Assembly (NCBI GenBank): GCA_964631945.1
Contig: CAZWAY010000011.1
Coordinates: 1-64,000 of the forward strand
Origin: JABFRZ01 sp964631945
GTDB taxonomy: Bacteria > Planctomycetota > UBA1135 > GCA-002686595
Direction of reading: 5' to 3'
Length of the DNA stretch: 64,000 nt
In this document: positions 23,467 through 31,701 of the stretch, in pieces
How positions within the stretch are numbered: the stretch's first letter is position 1
Layout: each line of letters starts with the position of its first letter
Translations under genes and position numbers: made by a program
The notes under the pieces: generated by a model
The model's database searches: none
What the model was told of the DNA's origin: nothing
Seen by the model: only the letters and a program-made list of their open reading frames with translations

Positions 23467-23706
23467 ATGAGCAAGCTGCCTTCGGGCAAGCCCCACGAGA
23501 TGATCCTGCGCATCGAGACCGAGCTCGAGACCGACGGCCGATGGCTGGCCGAGGTGCCGGAGCTTCCCGGCGTGCTCGTCTATGGTGAGACGGAGTCCGA
23601 AGCGCGGGCCCGCGCCCAGGCTCTTGCCTTGCGTGTGCTCGCCGATCGCCTCGAGCACGGTGAAGCCGGCCCAGAACTGCAGGACATCTCCTTCACCGCG
23701 GCGTGA
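23467..23706 (+). CDS. hicB: HicB-type antitoxin
   Basis: 79 residues. The EMILRIETELETDGRWLAEVPELPGVLVYGETESEARARAQALALRVLADRL run is the compact HicB fold, with the PELPG turn and the YGET segment. The antitoxin would neutralise the HicA mRNA interferase. Order hicB-hicA is less common than hicA-hicB but known. The toxin frame follows with an overlapping GTG/TGA, but is interrupted by a stop codon, so this antitoxin may now act alone. No DNA-binding C-terminal domain is present, so autoregulation, if any, would need another protein. Confidence 0.85.
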   Translation: MSKLPSGKPHEMILRIETELETDGRWLAEVPELPGVLVYGETESEARARAQALALRVLADRLEHGEAGPELQDISFTAA

Positions 23707-23915
23707 CCCCCTTCTCGAGCTGCTAAGCTCGACGGGTCCTGGCCGCGCTCCTCCGGATCGGTTGGTCGATCCAGCGGCAGGTCGGATCCCATCGAGTCCT
23801 GGTCCGCAGGGGCTGGCCGACCTGCGTCTTCGCTTACCACGACGGAGAGGAGGTCGGGCCTCGCGCTCTCGTCCGTCTTGCGAAGAGAACAGGGATACGC
23901 CCGGAGGATATTTGA
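23703..23915 (+). pseudogene. hicA: HicA toxin gene with internal TAA stop
   Basis: A GTG overlaps the hicB stop and begins TPFSSC; the eighth codon is TAA (23724-23726), after which the same frame continues as a convincing HicA: VLAALLRIGWSIQRQVGSHRVLVRRGW, including the Gly-Ser-His that carries the catalytic histidine, then a normal C-terminus ending at 23915. No ATG, GTG or TTG exists between the stop and the conserved part, so translation without readthrough seems unlikely. A single base change (for example TCA to TAA) would explain it. Alternatively the sequence has an error here. The 3' end overlaps the antisense tail of the next gene. Confidence 0.72.
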
Positions 23916-24670
23916 TGCCATGGGCGCGCGCACACGTCAACCGAACAGCTTTTCGAACAGCTCGTGATTGTGTTGACGTAGAACGTATCCGGTGTGAATC
24001 GCTGGGCCTTGGTGCGGATCGTGTACTTCGGATGACTTGGGTCTGGAGCAAACAAGACGAAGCCAATGCCGAAAAGCATGCAGAGAGCCTCCAGCCGACT
24101 CTTGTCCTCCTCTGAAATCGTCGTCGGCATCACGATGTAGGACTTCGTCGAGAACAGCCGGTACGCAATGGCCTGGCCGAAGGCTTCGATCGAAGAGCGT
24201 GGGTCAATCTTGAGCTCAGCGGACACGACCTCTGGATAGAACTTGACGATGTCTGCGGCGCGGGCCTTGTACACGCCAACCACATCCGGTGTGCCCCACT
24301 TGCTCTTGAGCCCTGCACCTCCGAGCTCCGCGGCTATCGTGACCTCATCGAGGTCCTTTTCGAGGAAGTCGGCGAAGCTCTTGTAGAAGGCTCGCTCCTG
24401 TGTCGGCTCTGGCGGCTTCTCCTTTGGTTCCGTCTTTCCGGCCCCGGAAGCAACGCCGGCGGGCATGAACAGCCCGCGAGAGGGCTTGCTGATTTGCTCG
24501 GGGTACCGCGTGGCCAGATCCCAAACTGAGCCGTGAATCGTGTTCCGCGGGGTTTGGATGTGTTGGGTAGCGATTTGCTCGACCAACTCCGAGTAGCGGA
24601 TGCCTCCGGGAGAGCGGCCGACCATCCTTCGCGCGAGGTCGCGGATCTGTTGCTGAGTCAGCTTGGTCAT
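23834..24670 (-). CDS. Winged-helix plus PD-(D/E)XK-like protein, C-terminus frameshifted
   Basis: 278 residues as read. Residues 1-70 look like a winged helix (QQIRDLARRMVGRSPGGIRYSEL, NTIHGSVWDLATR), similar to HARE-type HTH domains. Residues 118-165 carry a restriction-endonuclease-like core: GTPDVVG (the D), then SAELKID (the ExK), then SSIEAFGQAIAYRLF. After residue about 228 the frame is probably shifted: a frame offset by one base reads HELFEKLFG and stops at 23937-23939, a natural-looking end, whereas the given frame runs on through hicA antisense. Base composition is visibly less GC-rich than neighbours. It starts 10 bases after the top6A stop, so co-transcription is likely. Activity is unproven. 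Confidence 0.68.
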   Translation of the reverse strand: MTKLTQQQIRDLARRMVGRSPGGIRYSELVEQIATQHIQTPRNTIHGSVWDLATRYPEQISKPSRGLFMPAGVASGAGKTEPKEKPPEPTQERAFYKSFADFLEKDLDEVTIAAELGGAGLKSKWGTPDVVGVYKARAADIVKFYPEVVSAELKIDPRSSIEAFGQAIAYRLFSTKSYIVMPTTISEEDKSRLEALCMLFGIGFVLFAPDPSHPKYTIRTKAQRFTPDTFYVNTITSCSKSCSVDVCARPWHQISSGRIPVLFARRTRARGPTSSPSW

Positions 24671-24680
24671 GCTGTCCGTT

Positions 24681-25847
24681 TCACGGCAAGAACCCCTTCC
24701 GGTTCTTCAGCTTCGCCGGCAGGTACTCCTCGATCACGTAGTTCAGTCCCCACTTCGCGAGCGCTTGCTGCTCGGCGCGCACGCCCATCTTGAGCATCTG
24801 CTCGAGGGCCTTCTGCCAGGGCTTGTGGGCCTGGAAGAAGGGGTCGTTCTTGAGCGCGTCCTTGGCGCGCTTGATGTCGACCTCCTGCAGCTTGTGGGTC
24901 GCGTCCTGGAGCTTGAAGTCGATGATGTCCTGCGGCGTGACGCCCAGGAACTGCGCCTGGGGCACGCAGAAGAAGCGGTTGATGTGGGCCATGTTGCCCG
25001 AGCCGACCTTCAGCGTGCGGTAGATGTTCGCGATGCCGTAGGGGTCGCAGTCGACGAAGGCGTAGACGGGCAGCTTGTGCTGGTCGGAGAGGATGCGGAT
25101 GAAGCGGCGCGTCGCGCGCGTCGGCACGCCGGCGGTCTCGATCAGGATGCAGGACGCGGTCTGCCAGTACTTGTGGTTGTTCAGGCGCTGGAACATGCCC
25201 CCGGTCTCGATCGCGAGCACGAACTTGGCGTCCGTCTCGAACTTCAGGTGCTCGACCGAATGCGGGATCGAGTACGAGCCCGTGCCGAAGCCCTGGCAGT
25301 CGATGCGCACCTCGCGGCCGGTCTCGGGGTCGCGGTCGATGACGACCATCTTGCCGGCCACCGAGCCGCCGTGCTCCTCGGGGTAGAAGCGCAGCTGCTC
25401 GCGGCTGAGCCCGTCGAGCGAGGCCAGGGCCTCGATGTCGTCCATGACCGCGTCCGACTCGGGCTGGTCGTCGAACTTGCAGTCGCCCCAGTTCTTGGAG
25501 ACGTAGTAGGCCTCCCGTTTGGTGGCGAAGTCGTCGTTCTCGACCATCTCCTTGCTGATCGACATCAGGCGCAGGGTCTGGGCGAAGTTCTTGACGGTGT
25601 TGACCGACAGCGCGCGCTGCTTGGTGTGCTTGCCGAGCTCGAAGTAGCCGACCTTCTGGTCGTACTTCACGTTGCCGAGCGAGCGCTCGGGAAAACGCAG
25701 CTCGGGCAGGCCGCGCGCGTCGATCTTCTTGTGCACGCGCTCGGCCGTGCCGCGGATCAGCGCCAGGGTCTTCTTGTCGAGCTCGTCGAGGTGCGGCTTG
25801 CGGCGTGCCTTGGCGGGTTGCGGGTCGGGTTGCTGGTTCTTGGCCAT
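24681..25847 (-). CDS. top6A: DNA topoisomerase VI subunit A (Spo11-like)
   Basis: 388 residues from an ATG at 25847. The winged-helix domain holds the DNA-cleaving tyrosine (Tyr115 in REAYYVSKNW, by analogy with Spo11). The Toprim domain shows Glu214 in LAIETGG and Asp266/Asp268 in FVDCDPYGIANIY, which bind Mg. With subunit B it passes one DNA duplex through another using ATP. Topo VI is typical of archaea and plants and is patchy in bacteria. The B subunit is encoded on the same strand from 31608, about 4 kb upstream, with three unrelated genes between. A nuclease-like gene starts 10 bases downstream. All catalytic residues are present, so it should be active. Confidence 0.93.
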   Translation of the reverse strand: MAKNQQPDPQPAKARRKPHLDELDKKTLALIRGTAERVHKKIDARGLPELRFPERSLGNVKYDQKVGYFELGKHTKQRALSVNTVKNFAQTLRLMSISKEMVENDDFATKREAYYVSKNWGDCKFDDQPESDAVMDDIEALASLDGLSREQLRFYPEEHGGSVAGKMVVIDRDPETGREVRIDCQGFGTGSYSIPHSVEHLKFETDAKFVLAIETGGMFQRLNNHKYWQTASCILIETAGVPTRATRRFIRILSDQHKLPVYAFVDCDPYGIANIYRTLKVGSGNMAHINRFFCVPQAQFLGVTPQDIIDFKLQDATHKLQEVDIKRAKDALKNDPFFQAHKPWQKALEQMLKMGVRAEQQALAKWGLNYVIEEYLPAKLKNRKGFLP

Positions 25848-25978
25848 GGCGCGCGAGCTTGCGGCCTCGCCACGGACGAGTCCAGCGGGAAGCGCGCCTG
25901 CGCGCCGGGCGCGCGCGGTAGATTCGCGGGCAGCGCTCCGCCCGCGGGTCCGCCCGCTCGGTCGCCGCGCAGCCCTCG

Positions 25979-26846
25979 ATGAAGCCCACCCCTTCGCTCC
26001 TCGCTCTGGTGCTCGCCGGCGTCGGCGCGGGGCTCTGCCTCGGCTCCTGGGCCTGCGCCGCGCGTCCCGGGGCGCCGGTCGAGCCCCGTTCCAGCGCCGC
26101 GCCGCGGCTGCCGCCCTCGGCGCTGGCGGGCGCGGTCCACGCGCTCGAACAGCTGGCGGCCTCGCAGCCCGTCGACGCGCTGGTGCAGGTGCGTGCGCTC
26201 GAGGCCAGCACGCTCGAGCTGCACTCGGCCCCGGCCGGGCGGGTGCGCGTCTACCTGCACCTGACGGTCTACGCCGCGACCGGCGCGGGCGCGCGCGGCC
26301 TTCGATGGGCTGCGCGCGGCGCTGGAGCTCGACGCGCGGCGGCCGCTCGCCTCCGAGCCGGTGACGACCGAGCGCGCGCGCGCGGTGCTGGGGGCGCCGG
26401 GCTGGACGCCCGCCGGCGGCGAGGAACTGCTCTCCTACTCCGATGCGCTGCGTCTCGAGTACACGCCCGCGTCGGCCTCGCCCGGAACGCGGCGCGCGCG
26501 CGTATCGGTTCCGTTGGCGGGGGCGCTGCCAACGAACGTCGGGATCGAGGACTACGTGCACGCCGCGGCGGCGGCCGAGGGGCTGGCGGAGCTCGAGCTC
26601 CAGCTGCGACCGGGCGCGGCCACACCCGGCGTGGACGAGATGCGCTGCTTCCTGCGCGACCAAGGCCTCGCGGGGCATGGGCGCGCCGAGCTCGGGGCGT
26701 TCCTGGCGGCGCTCGAGAACGAGAGCCCGGCCGCGCGCGTCACCGAGGTTCTCCTCGAGCACGCCCCGAACGCGCCCGACCCGCACGACGCGCGCGCCTG
26801 GGCGCTGGAGGCCCTGCTGGTCGTGCGCGTGCCGGCCGACGGATGA
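25979..26846 (+). pseudogene. Secreted hypothetical protein, frameshifted near 26285
   Basis: The first frame from the ATG at 25979 encodes a signal peptide (SLLALVLAGVGAGLCLG) and a coherent stretch to LHLTVYAATGAG; it then turns into low-information Arg/Ala sequence. A second frame picks up at FDGLRAALELDARRPLASEP and runs coherently (GAPGWTPAGGEELLSYSD, GVDEMRCFLRDQGLAGHG) to a stop at 26846. The switch lies in the GC-only tract around 26278-26298, so a one- or two-base indel there is the simplest explanation, either real or a sequencing error. I do not recognise the family. If repaired the protein would have about 288 residues. Confidence 0.6.
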
Positions 26847-26966
26847 GCACGCGCGCGGACGAGCCTCACGACGACATCTTGTAGGTCTTCGGTTTGCCCG
26901 GGTAGGCGCGGTGTGGCCGTCGCGCTAGCGGGGGCAGCGCTCGTCCGCGCTCCCGCCGCCGCAACG

Positions 26967-28094
26967 ATGCTCGTACGAATCGCCCTGGTTGTCGCGACGC
27001 TGGCCGGCGGGCGCTCGCTGCCCTCGGAACCGGCGCAGGTGAGTGCCTCTGGGTCGGCTCGAGCCAGCGGACCCCGCCAGTACACGTTGCGCGACGTGGG
27101 CCTGAACGGGACCGGGGCCTCGCTCGGGGCGGTCGGCCTGTCCGACTCGGGCTTCCTGGTCGCCTCGGAGGGCGCGCGCGGGCGACACACGGCGCCGCGC
27201 GGATACCGCCTCGTGCTGGGCGGGCGCGCGGACGCGGGCTCGATGCTGCTCCCGGGGAGTTCCAGCTGGGTCGGCTGCAGCGCCGTGGACGTCAACGACG
27301 CCGGCACCTTCGTGGGCAGCTTCGGCGAGGAACCGGGCGCGGCCTTCCTGACGCGCGGCTATCGCTGGAAGGACGGCGTGATCGAGGAACTCTTCACGCC
27401 GCTCGGCCAGCGCGCCTTCCCGAGCGCGCTCAACGAGGCCGGCTGGATCGTCGGCACCGCCGGGATCCAGCCGGCCGGCACGCCCGGCGCCGTGCTGTGG
27501 GATCCCGAGCTCGGCGCGCGCTTCGTGGCCGACCTGACGCGCGCGGTCGACATCAACGACCGTCTGCAGGTGGTCGGCTACCGGAACGACGCCGCGGGGA
27601 CGCCACGCGCCTTCCTGTGGGAGGAGGGCGAGCTGGTCGCGCTCGGCAGCCTCGACCCGCGCGGCCTCGGCGCGGTCTATCCGCGCGCGCTCGACGAGCA
27701 GGGGCGCGTGGTCGGCGTCAGCCTCGTGCGCGGGCGCGAGCATGCCTTCCTGTGGACCCGCGCGGGCGGCATGCGCGAGCTGCTCGGGCCGACCGCGGGC
27801 CGGGCCCTGGGCGGCGCGTGCGCGCTCGACCTCAACGAGCACGGCTGGGTCATCGGCTACGCCGCCACGGCGCGCGGGTCGGCCGCGGTGCGCTGGGCGC
27901 CCGACGGCAGCGTCAGCGAGCTGGCCGCGCTCGTGCCCGCGCTCGGCGCCGGGAGCCTGCGGGCGCTGCGCATCGACGCCGCCGGACGGATCGCCGGGAC
28001 GCTCACCGGCGAGGCCGGCGCGCGCACCGTGCTCTTGACGCCGCTGCAGCCGAGTGCCCCGCCCGCGCCGGCGATGGGCTTGCTTGGTCGCTGA
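26967..28094 (+). CDS. Secreted HAF-repeat protein
   Basis: 375 residues from the ATG at 26967, which starts a signal peptide (MLVRIALVVATLAGGRS); a GTG at 26913 would add 18 residues before it. The body is a series of HAF-type repeats with the pattern (N/D)(D/E)xGxxVG followed by (A)FLW: DVNDAGTFVGSF, LNEAGWIVGTA, INDRLQVVGY, AFLWEEGELVALG, LDEQGRVVGVS, HAFLWTRAGGMREL, LNEHGWVIGY. Such repeats build extracellular beta-propeller-like proteins of unknown ligand. It lies between the frameshifted secreted gene and a convergent permease (7-base gap). Confidence 0.85.
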   Translation: MLVRIALVVATLAGGRSLPSEPAQVSASGSARASGPRQYTLRDVGLNGTGASLGAVGLSDSGFLVASEGARGRHTAPRGYRLVLGGRADAGSMLLPGSSSWVGCSAVDVNDAGTFVGSFGEEPGAAFLTRGYRWKDGVIEELFTPLGQRAFPSALNEAGWIVGTAGIQPAGTPGAVLWDPELGARFVADLTRAVDINDRLQVVGYRNDAAGTPRAFLWEEGELVALGSLDPRGLGAVYPRALDEQGRVVGVSLVRGREHAFLWTRAGGMRELLGPTAGRALGGACALDLNEHGWVIGYAATARGSAAVRWAPDGSVSELAALVPALGAGSLRALRIDAAGRIAGTLTGEAGARTVLLTPLQPSAPPAPAMGLLGR

Positions 28095-28101
28095 AGACGC
28101 C

Positions 28102-29658
28102 TCAGGTTCGGCTCGACTCGCTCGCTGCCAATTCCCGGCGCAACGCCGAGTGCCTGTAGCCGTACGTGAAGTACAGCACGAGCCCGATGGCGAGCCAGAT
28201 CACCAGGCGCAGCCAGTTGGAACGCTCCAGGCCGAGGATCAACCCGAAGCAGGCCAGGGCCGAGAGGATCGGCGTCACGGGGTAGCCCGGGACCTTGAAC
28301 GGCCGCGGCCGGTCGGGCTCGCGCCTGCGCAGCACGATCACACCCAACGAGACGAGGATGAAGGCGAAGAGCGTTCCGATGTTGCACAGCCCGATGGCCT
28401 GGCCCGGAGTCATCACGTTGCAGGAGAATGCCACCAGCAGGCCGGTCACCCAGGTGTTCACGTGGGGCGTCCGGTGCTTCGGATGGATGCGCGAGAAGGC
28501 TTCCGGCAGCAGGCCGTCCCGGGCCATGACCATGAAGATCCGCGTCTGCCCGAGCTGGAAGACCAGCAGCACCGCCGTCATGGCGATCACCGCGCCGAAC
28601 GCGAAGGCCGTCGCGCCGCCCTCGAGGCCCATCACGTGGAAGGCCTCGGCCAGCGGGTCCTGGGAGGTGATCTTCTCGATCGGCACGACGCCCGTCAGGA
28701 CCGCGGCGGTCGCCATGTACAGCACCGTGCAGATGATGAGCGACCAGATCAGCCCGCGCGGCACCGCGCGTTGCGGGTCCTTGCATTCCTCGGCCGCCGT
28801 CGAGACGGCGTCGAAGCCGATGTAGGAGAAGAACCCGAGCGCTGCCGCCTGCCAGATCCCGTGCGCGCCGTTCGGGGCGAAGGGATGCCAGTTCGCGGGA
28901 TCGACGTGGAACGCACCGATCGCGAGGAAGGCGCCGATCAGGACCAGCTTGAGCAGCACCATGACCGCGTTGGCCCGCGCGCTCTCCTGCACGCCGATGT
29001 AGAGCAGCACCGTCAGCGCGAGCACGATGCCCGTGGCCGGGAGGTTGAGCGCCACGACCCATTGCCCGACGCGCGGCGCGGCGGCCAGGGCGTCCAGGGT
29101 CGTCTGCGCGGCGGCGTGGGCGCCTGCGCTCGCCTCGGGAGCCGCCAGGACCGCGCTGGCCTCGCGCACGAGGTGCGTGGCGCTCTGGAAGTCGCGCGTC
29201 AGCCACAGCGGTATGCGCCAGGATTCGTTGAGACCCGACAGGAAGGTCTGGAAGTAGTCGGCCCAGCTCTGTGCCACGTACACGTTCCCGATCGCGTACT
29301 CGATCATCAGGTCCCAGCCGATGATCCACGCGAGCAGCTCACCGAAGGCGGCGTAGGTGTAGGAGTAGGCGCTACCGGAGACCGGCACCATGGCCGCGAT
29401 CTCGGCGTAGCACAGCGCCGCGAAGCCGCAGGCGATGGCCGTGAGCGCGTAGGAGACGATCACCGCCGGCCCCGCGCCCTGCAGCGCCGCCGTGCCGGTG
29501 ATCATGTCCTTGATGCTCGAGAACAGTCCGGCGCCGATGATCGCACCGATGCCGAGCATCGTCAGGTCGAAGGCTCCGAGCGTGCGCTTCAATCCGACCT
29601 CGCCCGCGGGGGTTGCGGAGGAGCTGAGCTTGCGGAGGAACAGCGAGCTGGACTTCAT
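28102..29658 (-). CDS. APC-superfamily amino acid permease (cationic amino acid transporter-like)
   Basis: 518 residues with about 12-14 membrane helices. The start was placed at the ATG at 29658; the frame is open to 29721. FDLTMLGIGAIIGAGLFSS is the first-helix substrate loop of the APC fold and GFFSYIGFDAVSTAAEECKDPQRAVPRG is the signature of the CAT/YfnA group. It should move amino acids across the inner membrane by proton symport or exchange. It lies 156 bases downstream of top6B on the same strand with no visible functional link. The gamma-glutamylation set at 43.7-55.8 kb often has an APC permease, but this gene is too far away to claim one unit. Confidence 0.92.
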   Translation of the reverse strand: MKSSSLFLRKLSSSATPAGEVGLKRTLGAFDLTMLGIGAIIGAGLFSSIKDMITGTAALQGAGPAVIVSYALTAIACGFAALCYAEIAAMVPVSGSAYSYTYAAFGELLAWIIGWDLMIEYAIGNVYVAQSWADYFQTFLSGLNESWRIPLWLTRDFQSATHLVREASAVLAAPEASAGAHAAAQTTLDALAAAPRVGQWVVALNLPATGIVLALTVLLYIGVQESARANAVMVLLKLVLIGAFLAIGAFHVDPANWHPFAPNGAHGIWQAAALGFFSYIGFDAVSTAAEECKDPQRAVPRGLIWSLIICTVLYMATAAVLTGVVPIEKITSQDPLAEAFHVMGLEGGATAFAFGAVIAMTAVLLVFQLGQTRIFMVMARDGLLPEAFSRIHPKHRTPHVNTWVTGLLVAFSCNVMTPGQAIGLCNIGTLFAFILVSLGVIVLRRREPDRPRPFKVPGYPVTPILSALACFGLILGLERSNWLRLVIWLAIGLVLYFTYGYRHSALRRELAASESSRT

Positions 29659-29814
29659 GCACTCGCGAACGGCAGGGGAGAGCTCCCCGGCCACGCACCG
29701 CGCGTGGCCCGAGGTGGGCATACGGTAGTGTCACCCGCGCCGGAATTCGCCCTCGGCGCGGCGCGGATGACGCGGACGGGGGCCGGGCGCGCGGAGCCGC
29801 CAGCCCGGACCGGG

Positions 29815-31608
29815 CTAGAACTTGCGACTCTTGTGCAGCACGTCCTCGAGCGTCTTGACGGTCTCGTCGCGCTCGGGCACCGAGAGATCGAGGATCTCCT
29901 GCAGCGCGATCCCGATGTGCGGGATGTACTTCTCGATGTAGCTGCGCTTGTCGAACTCGCTGCGCAGGCGCTGGCCCTTGCGGATGTAGGCGCCGAGGCG
30001 CCGCCCGGCCTCCTGCAGGCCGAGGCGCAGCTCCTTCTGGATCTCCGGGTAGTTGGCGATGGCCTCCTTCGACTCGGAGGTGAACGGCACCCACACGCTG
30101 GCGATGTGCACCATCACCGCGCAGGCGCCGATCGGCAGCCCGCCCTTGGGCTGCTGCAAGCCGTAGGCGCGCCAGTTGGTCTGGATCACGGCCTTGGTCA
30201 CGGCGCAGGCCGCCTGCTGGTAGAGCAGCGGGACGCGGTTCGCGTAGCGCAGGATGCGGATCGGCTCGTCGGCGTCGGCCACGAGGTCCTCGGAAGCCTC
30301 CGTGTCCTTCTTCTTCTTCTTGGTGATGCGGCCTTCCTCCGTGAGCTCGAGCCCGACGCCGCCGGGCTTGCCGTAGGCGACGCCGACCTCGATCTGGAAC
30401 GGGTTGCCGCGGTACACGGCCGCCGGGCGCGTGACGGCGGTGTAGAAGTCGGCCTCGATCTCCTTCTTGAGGCCCGAGAGCACCAGCTCCTCGCCGATGG
30501 GCGAGATGCAGGTCGTGGGCGGCGCGCTGATCTTCGTCTGCTGGATCGCGGCGTGCAGCGCGGCCGCCTCCTCGCGCGCGATGCGCGTCGGATAGGCCTT
30601 CTCCGACACCTTGGCCGCCCTGCAGATGTCCTCGGCCACCTTGCGCCCGACGCGCACGAACTCCTCCTGCAGGAAGCCCGCCAGCGAACGGCAGCTGGTC
30701 TCCTTCAGCATCGCGATCAGGATCCCGAGCTCGACCCCGTGGGGGTGGGGCTTGATCTCCTCGACCTGCGGCGGGAGCACCTTCGTGGCGCGCGGGTAGA
30801 CCGAGGTCACGCCGCCCGGGTCCACGTAGGTCAGGGTCACGTGCGGGTTGGCGATGGCGGTCTGCTTGACGTACATGTCGACCGAGCGCAGGCCCTTCTG
30901 GTAGCGCGCCTCCATCTCGATCTCGACGCGCGTGCCATGCTCGCGCGGCCAGTCGCCGAGCTCCTTCTCGCCGTGCAGGTCGGCCTTGTTGTGGGCCGTG
31001 TCCATCGACATCAGGATCTCGTAGGCCGGCTTCTTCTTGCCGGTGCGCGAGACGATGCGCACGGGCTTGCCGGTCGTGAGCTGGCCGTACATGCACGCGG
31101 CCGAGATGCCGATGCCCTGCTGGCCGCGCGTCTGGCTGAGCTTGTGGAACTTCGAACCGTACAGGAGCTTCCCGAAGACCTTCGGGATCTGCTCCTTGAC
31201 GATGCCGGGGCCGTTGTCCTCGACCGCGATCTTGAAGCGATCCTCGCCGGTGGGCGTGATCTCGACCACGATCTCCGGCAGGATCCCGCCCTCCTCGCAG
31301 GCGTCGAGCGAGTTGTCGACGGCCTCCTTGACGGCCGTGAGCAGGGCTTTCAGCGGCGAGTCGAAGCCCAAGAGGTGGCGGTTCTTGGTGAAGAACTCCG
31401 AGACCGAGATCTCGCGCTGGCGCCCGGCCATGTCCTCGGCCGAGGCGCGCTTCGTCGGGCGCTCGCCCGCGCTGCGCTTGGCCGCGCCTGCCGCGGGCTC
31501 GGCCGCGGGATCCGCTCCGGCTCCGGCCTTGGGCTTCGTCTTCTTGGAGGGCATCGCTTCGGGCTCGAGCTCGTCGAACAAGGTGGGTGCGGGAACGGAG
31601 GGGCTCAT
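29815..31608 (-). CDS. top6B: DNA topoisomerase VI subunit B (GHKL ATPase)
   Basis: 597 residues. A 70-residue Lys/Ala/Pro-rich N-terminal extension precedes the GHKL ATPase domain: KEAVDNSLDACEEGG (N box), VEDNGPGI, and RGQQGIGISA (ATP lid). The helix-two-turn-helix and transducer regions follow (NPHVTLTYVDPGG, IREEAAALHAAIQQT-like segment, VVHIASVWVPFTSESKEAIA). The protein closes on ATP binding and drives strand passage with Top6A. It is encoded on the same strand as top6A but 3.9 kb upstream of it. The tail KTLEDVLHKSRKF is basic. An internal ATG at residue 19 is an alternative start. Confidence 0.93.
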   Translation of the reverse strand: MSPSVPAPTLFDELEPEAMPSKKTKPKAGAGADPAAEPAAGAAKRSAGERPTKRASAEDMAGRQREISVSEFFTKNRHLLGFDSPLKALLTAVKEAVDNSLDACEEGGILPEIVVEITPTGEDRFKIAVEDNGPGIVKEQIPKVFGKLLYGSKFHKLSQTRGQQGIGISAACMYGQLTTGKPVRIVSRTGKKKPAYEILMSMDTAHNKADLHGEKELGDWPREHGTRVEIEMEARYQKGLRSVDMYVKQTAIANPHVTLTYVDPGGVTSVYPRATKVLPPQVEEIKPHPHGVELGILIAMLKETSCRSLAGFLQEEFVRVGRKVAEDICRAAKVSEKAYPTRIAREEAAALHAAIQQTKISAPPTTCISPIGEELVLSGLKKEIEADFYTAVTRPAAVYRGNPFQIEVGVAYGKPGGVGLELTEEGRITKKKKKDTEASEDLVADADEPIRILRYANRVPLLYQQAACAVTKAVIQTNWRAYGLQQPKGGLPIGACAVMVHIASVWVPFTSESKEAIANYPEIQKELRLGLQEAGRRLGAYIRKGQRLRSEFDKRSYIEKYIPHIGIALQEILDLSVPERDETVKTLEDVLHKSRKF

Positions 31609-31701
31609 TCGCCCCCAGGGTCGAGAACACCCGGCCGCGATGCAACGCCCAAGGCCGCCTCGGCTCGACGCGGACTCGCTCGTCCGTCCGTCCGCGCCGG
31701 C

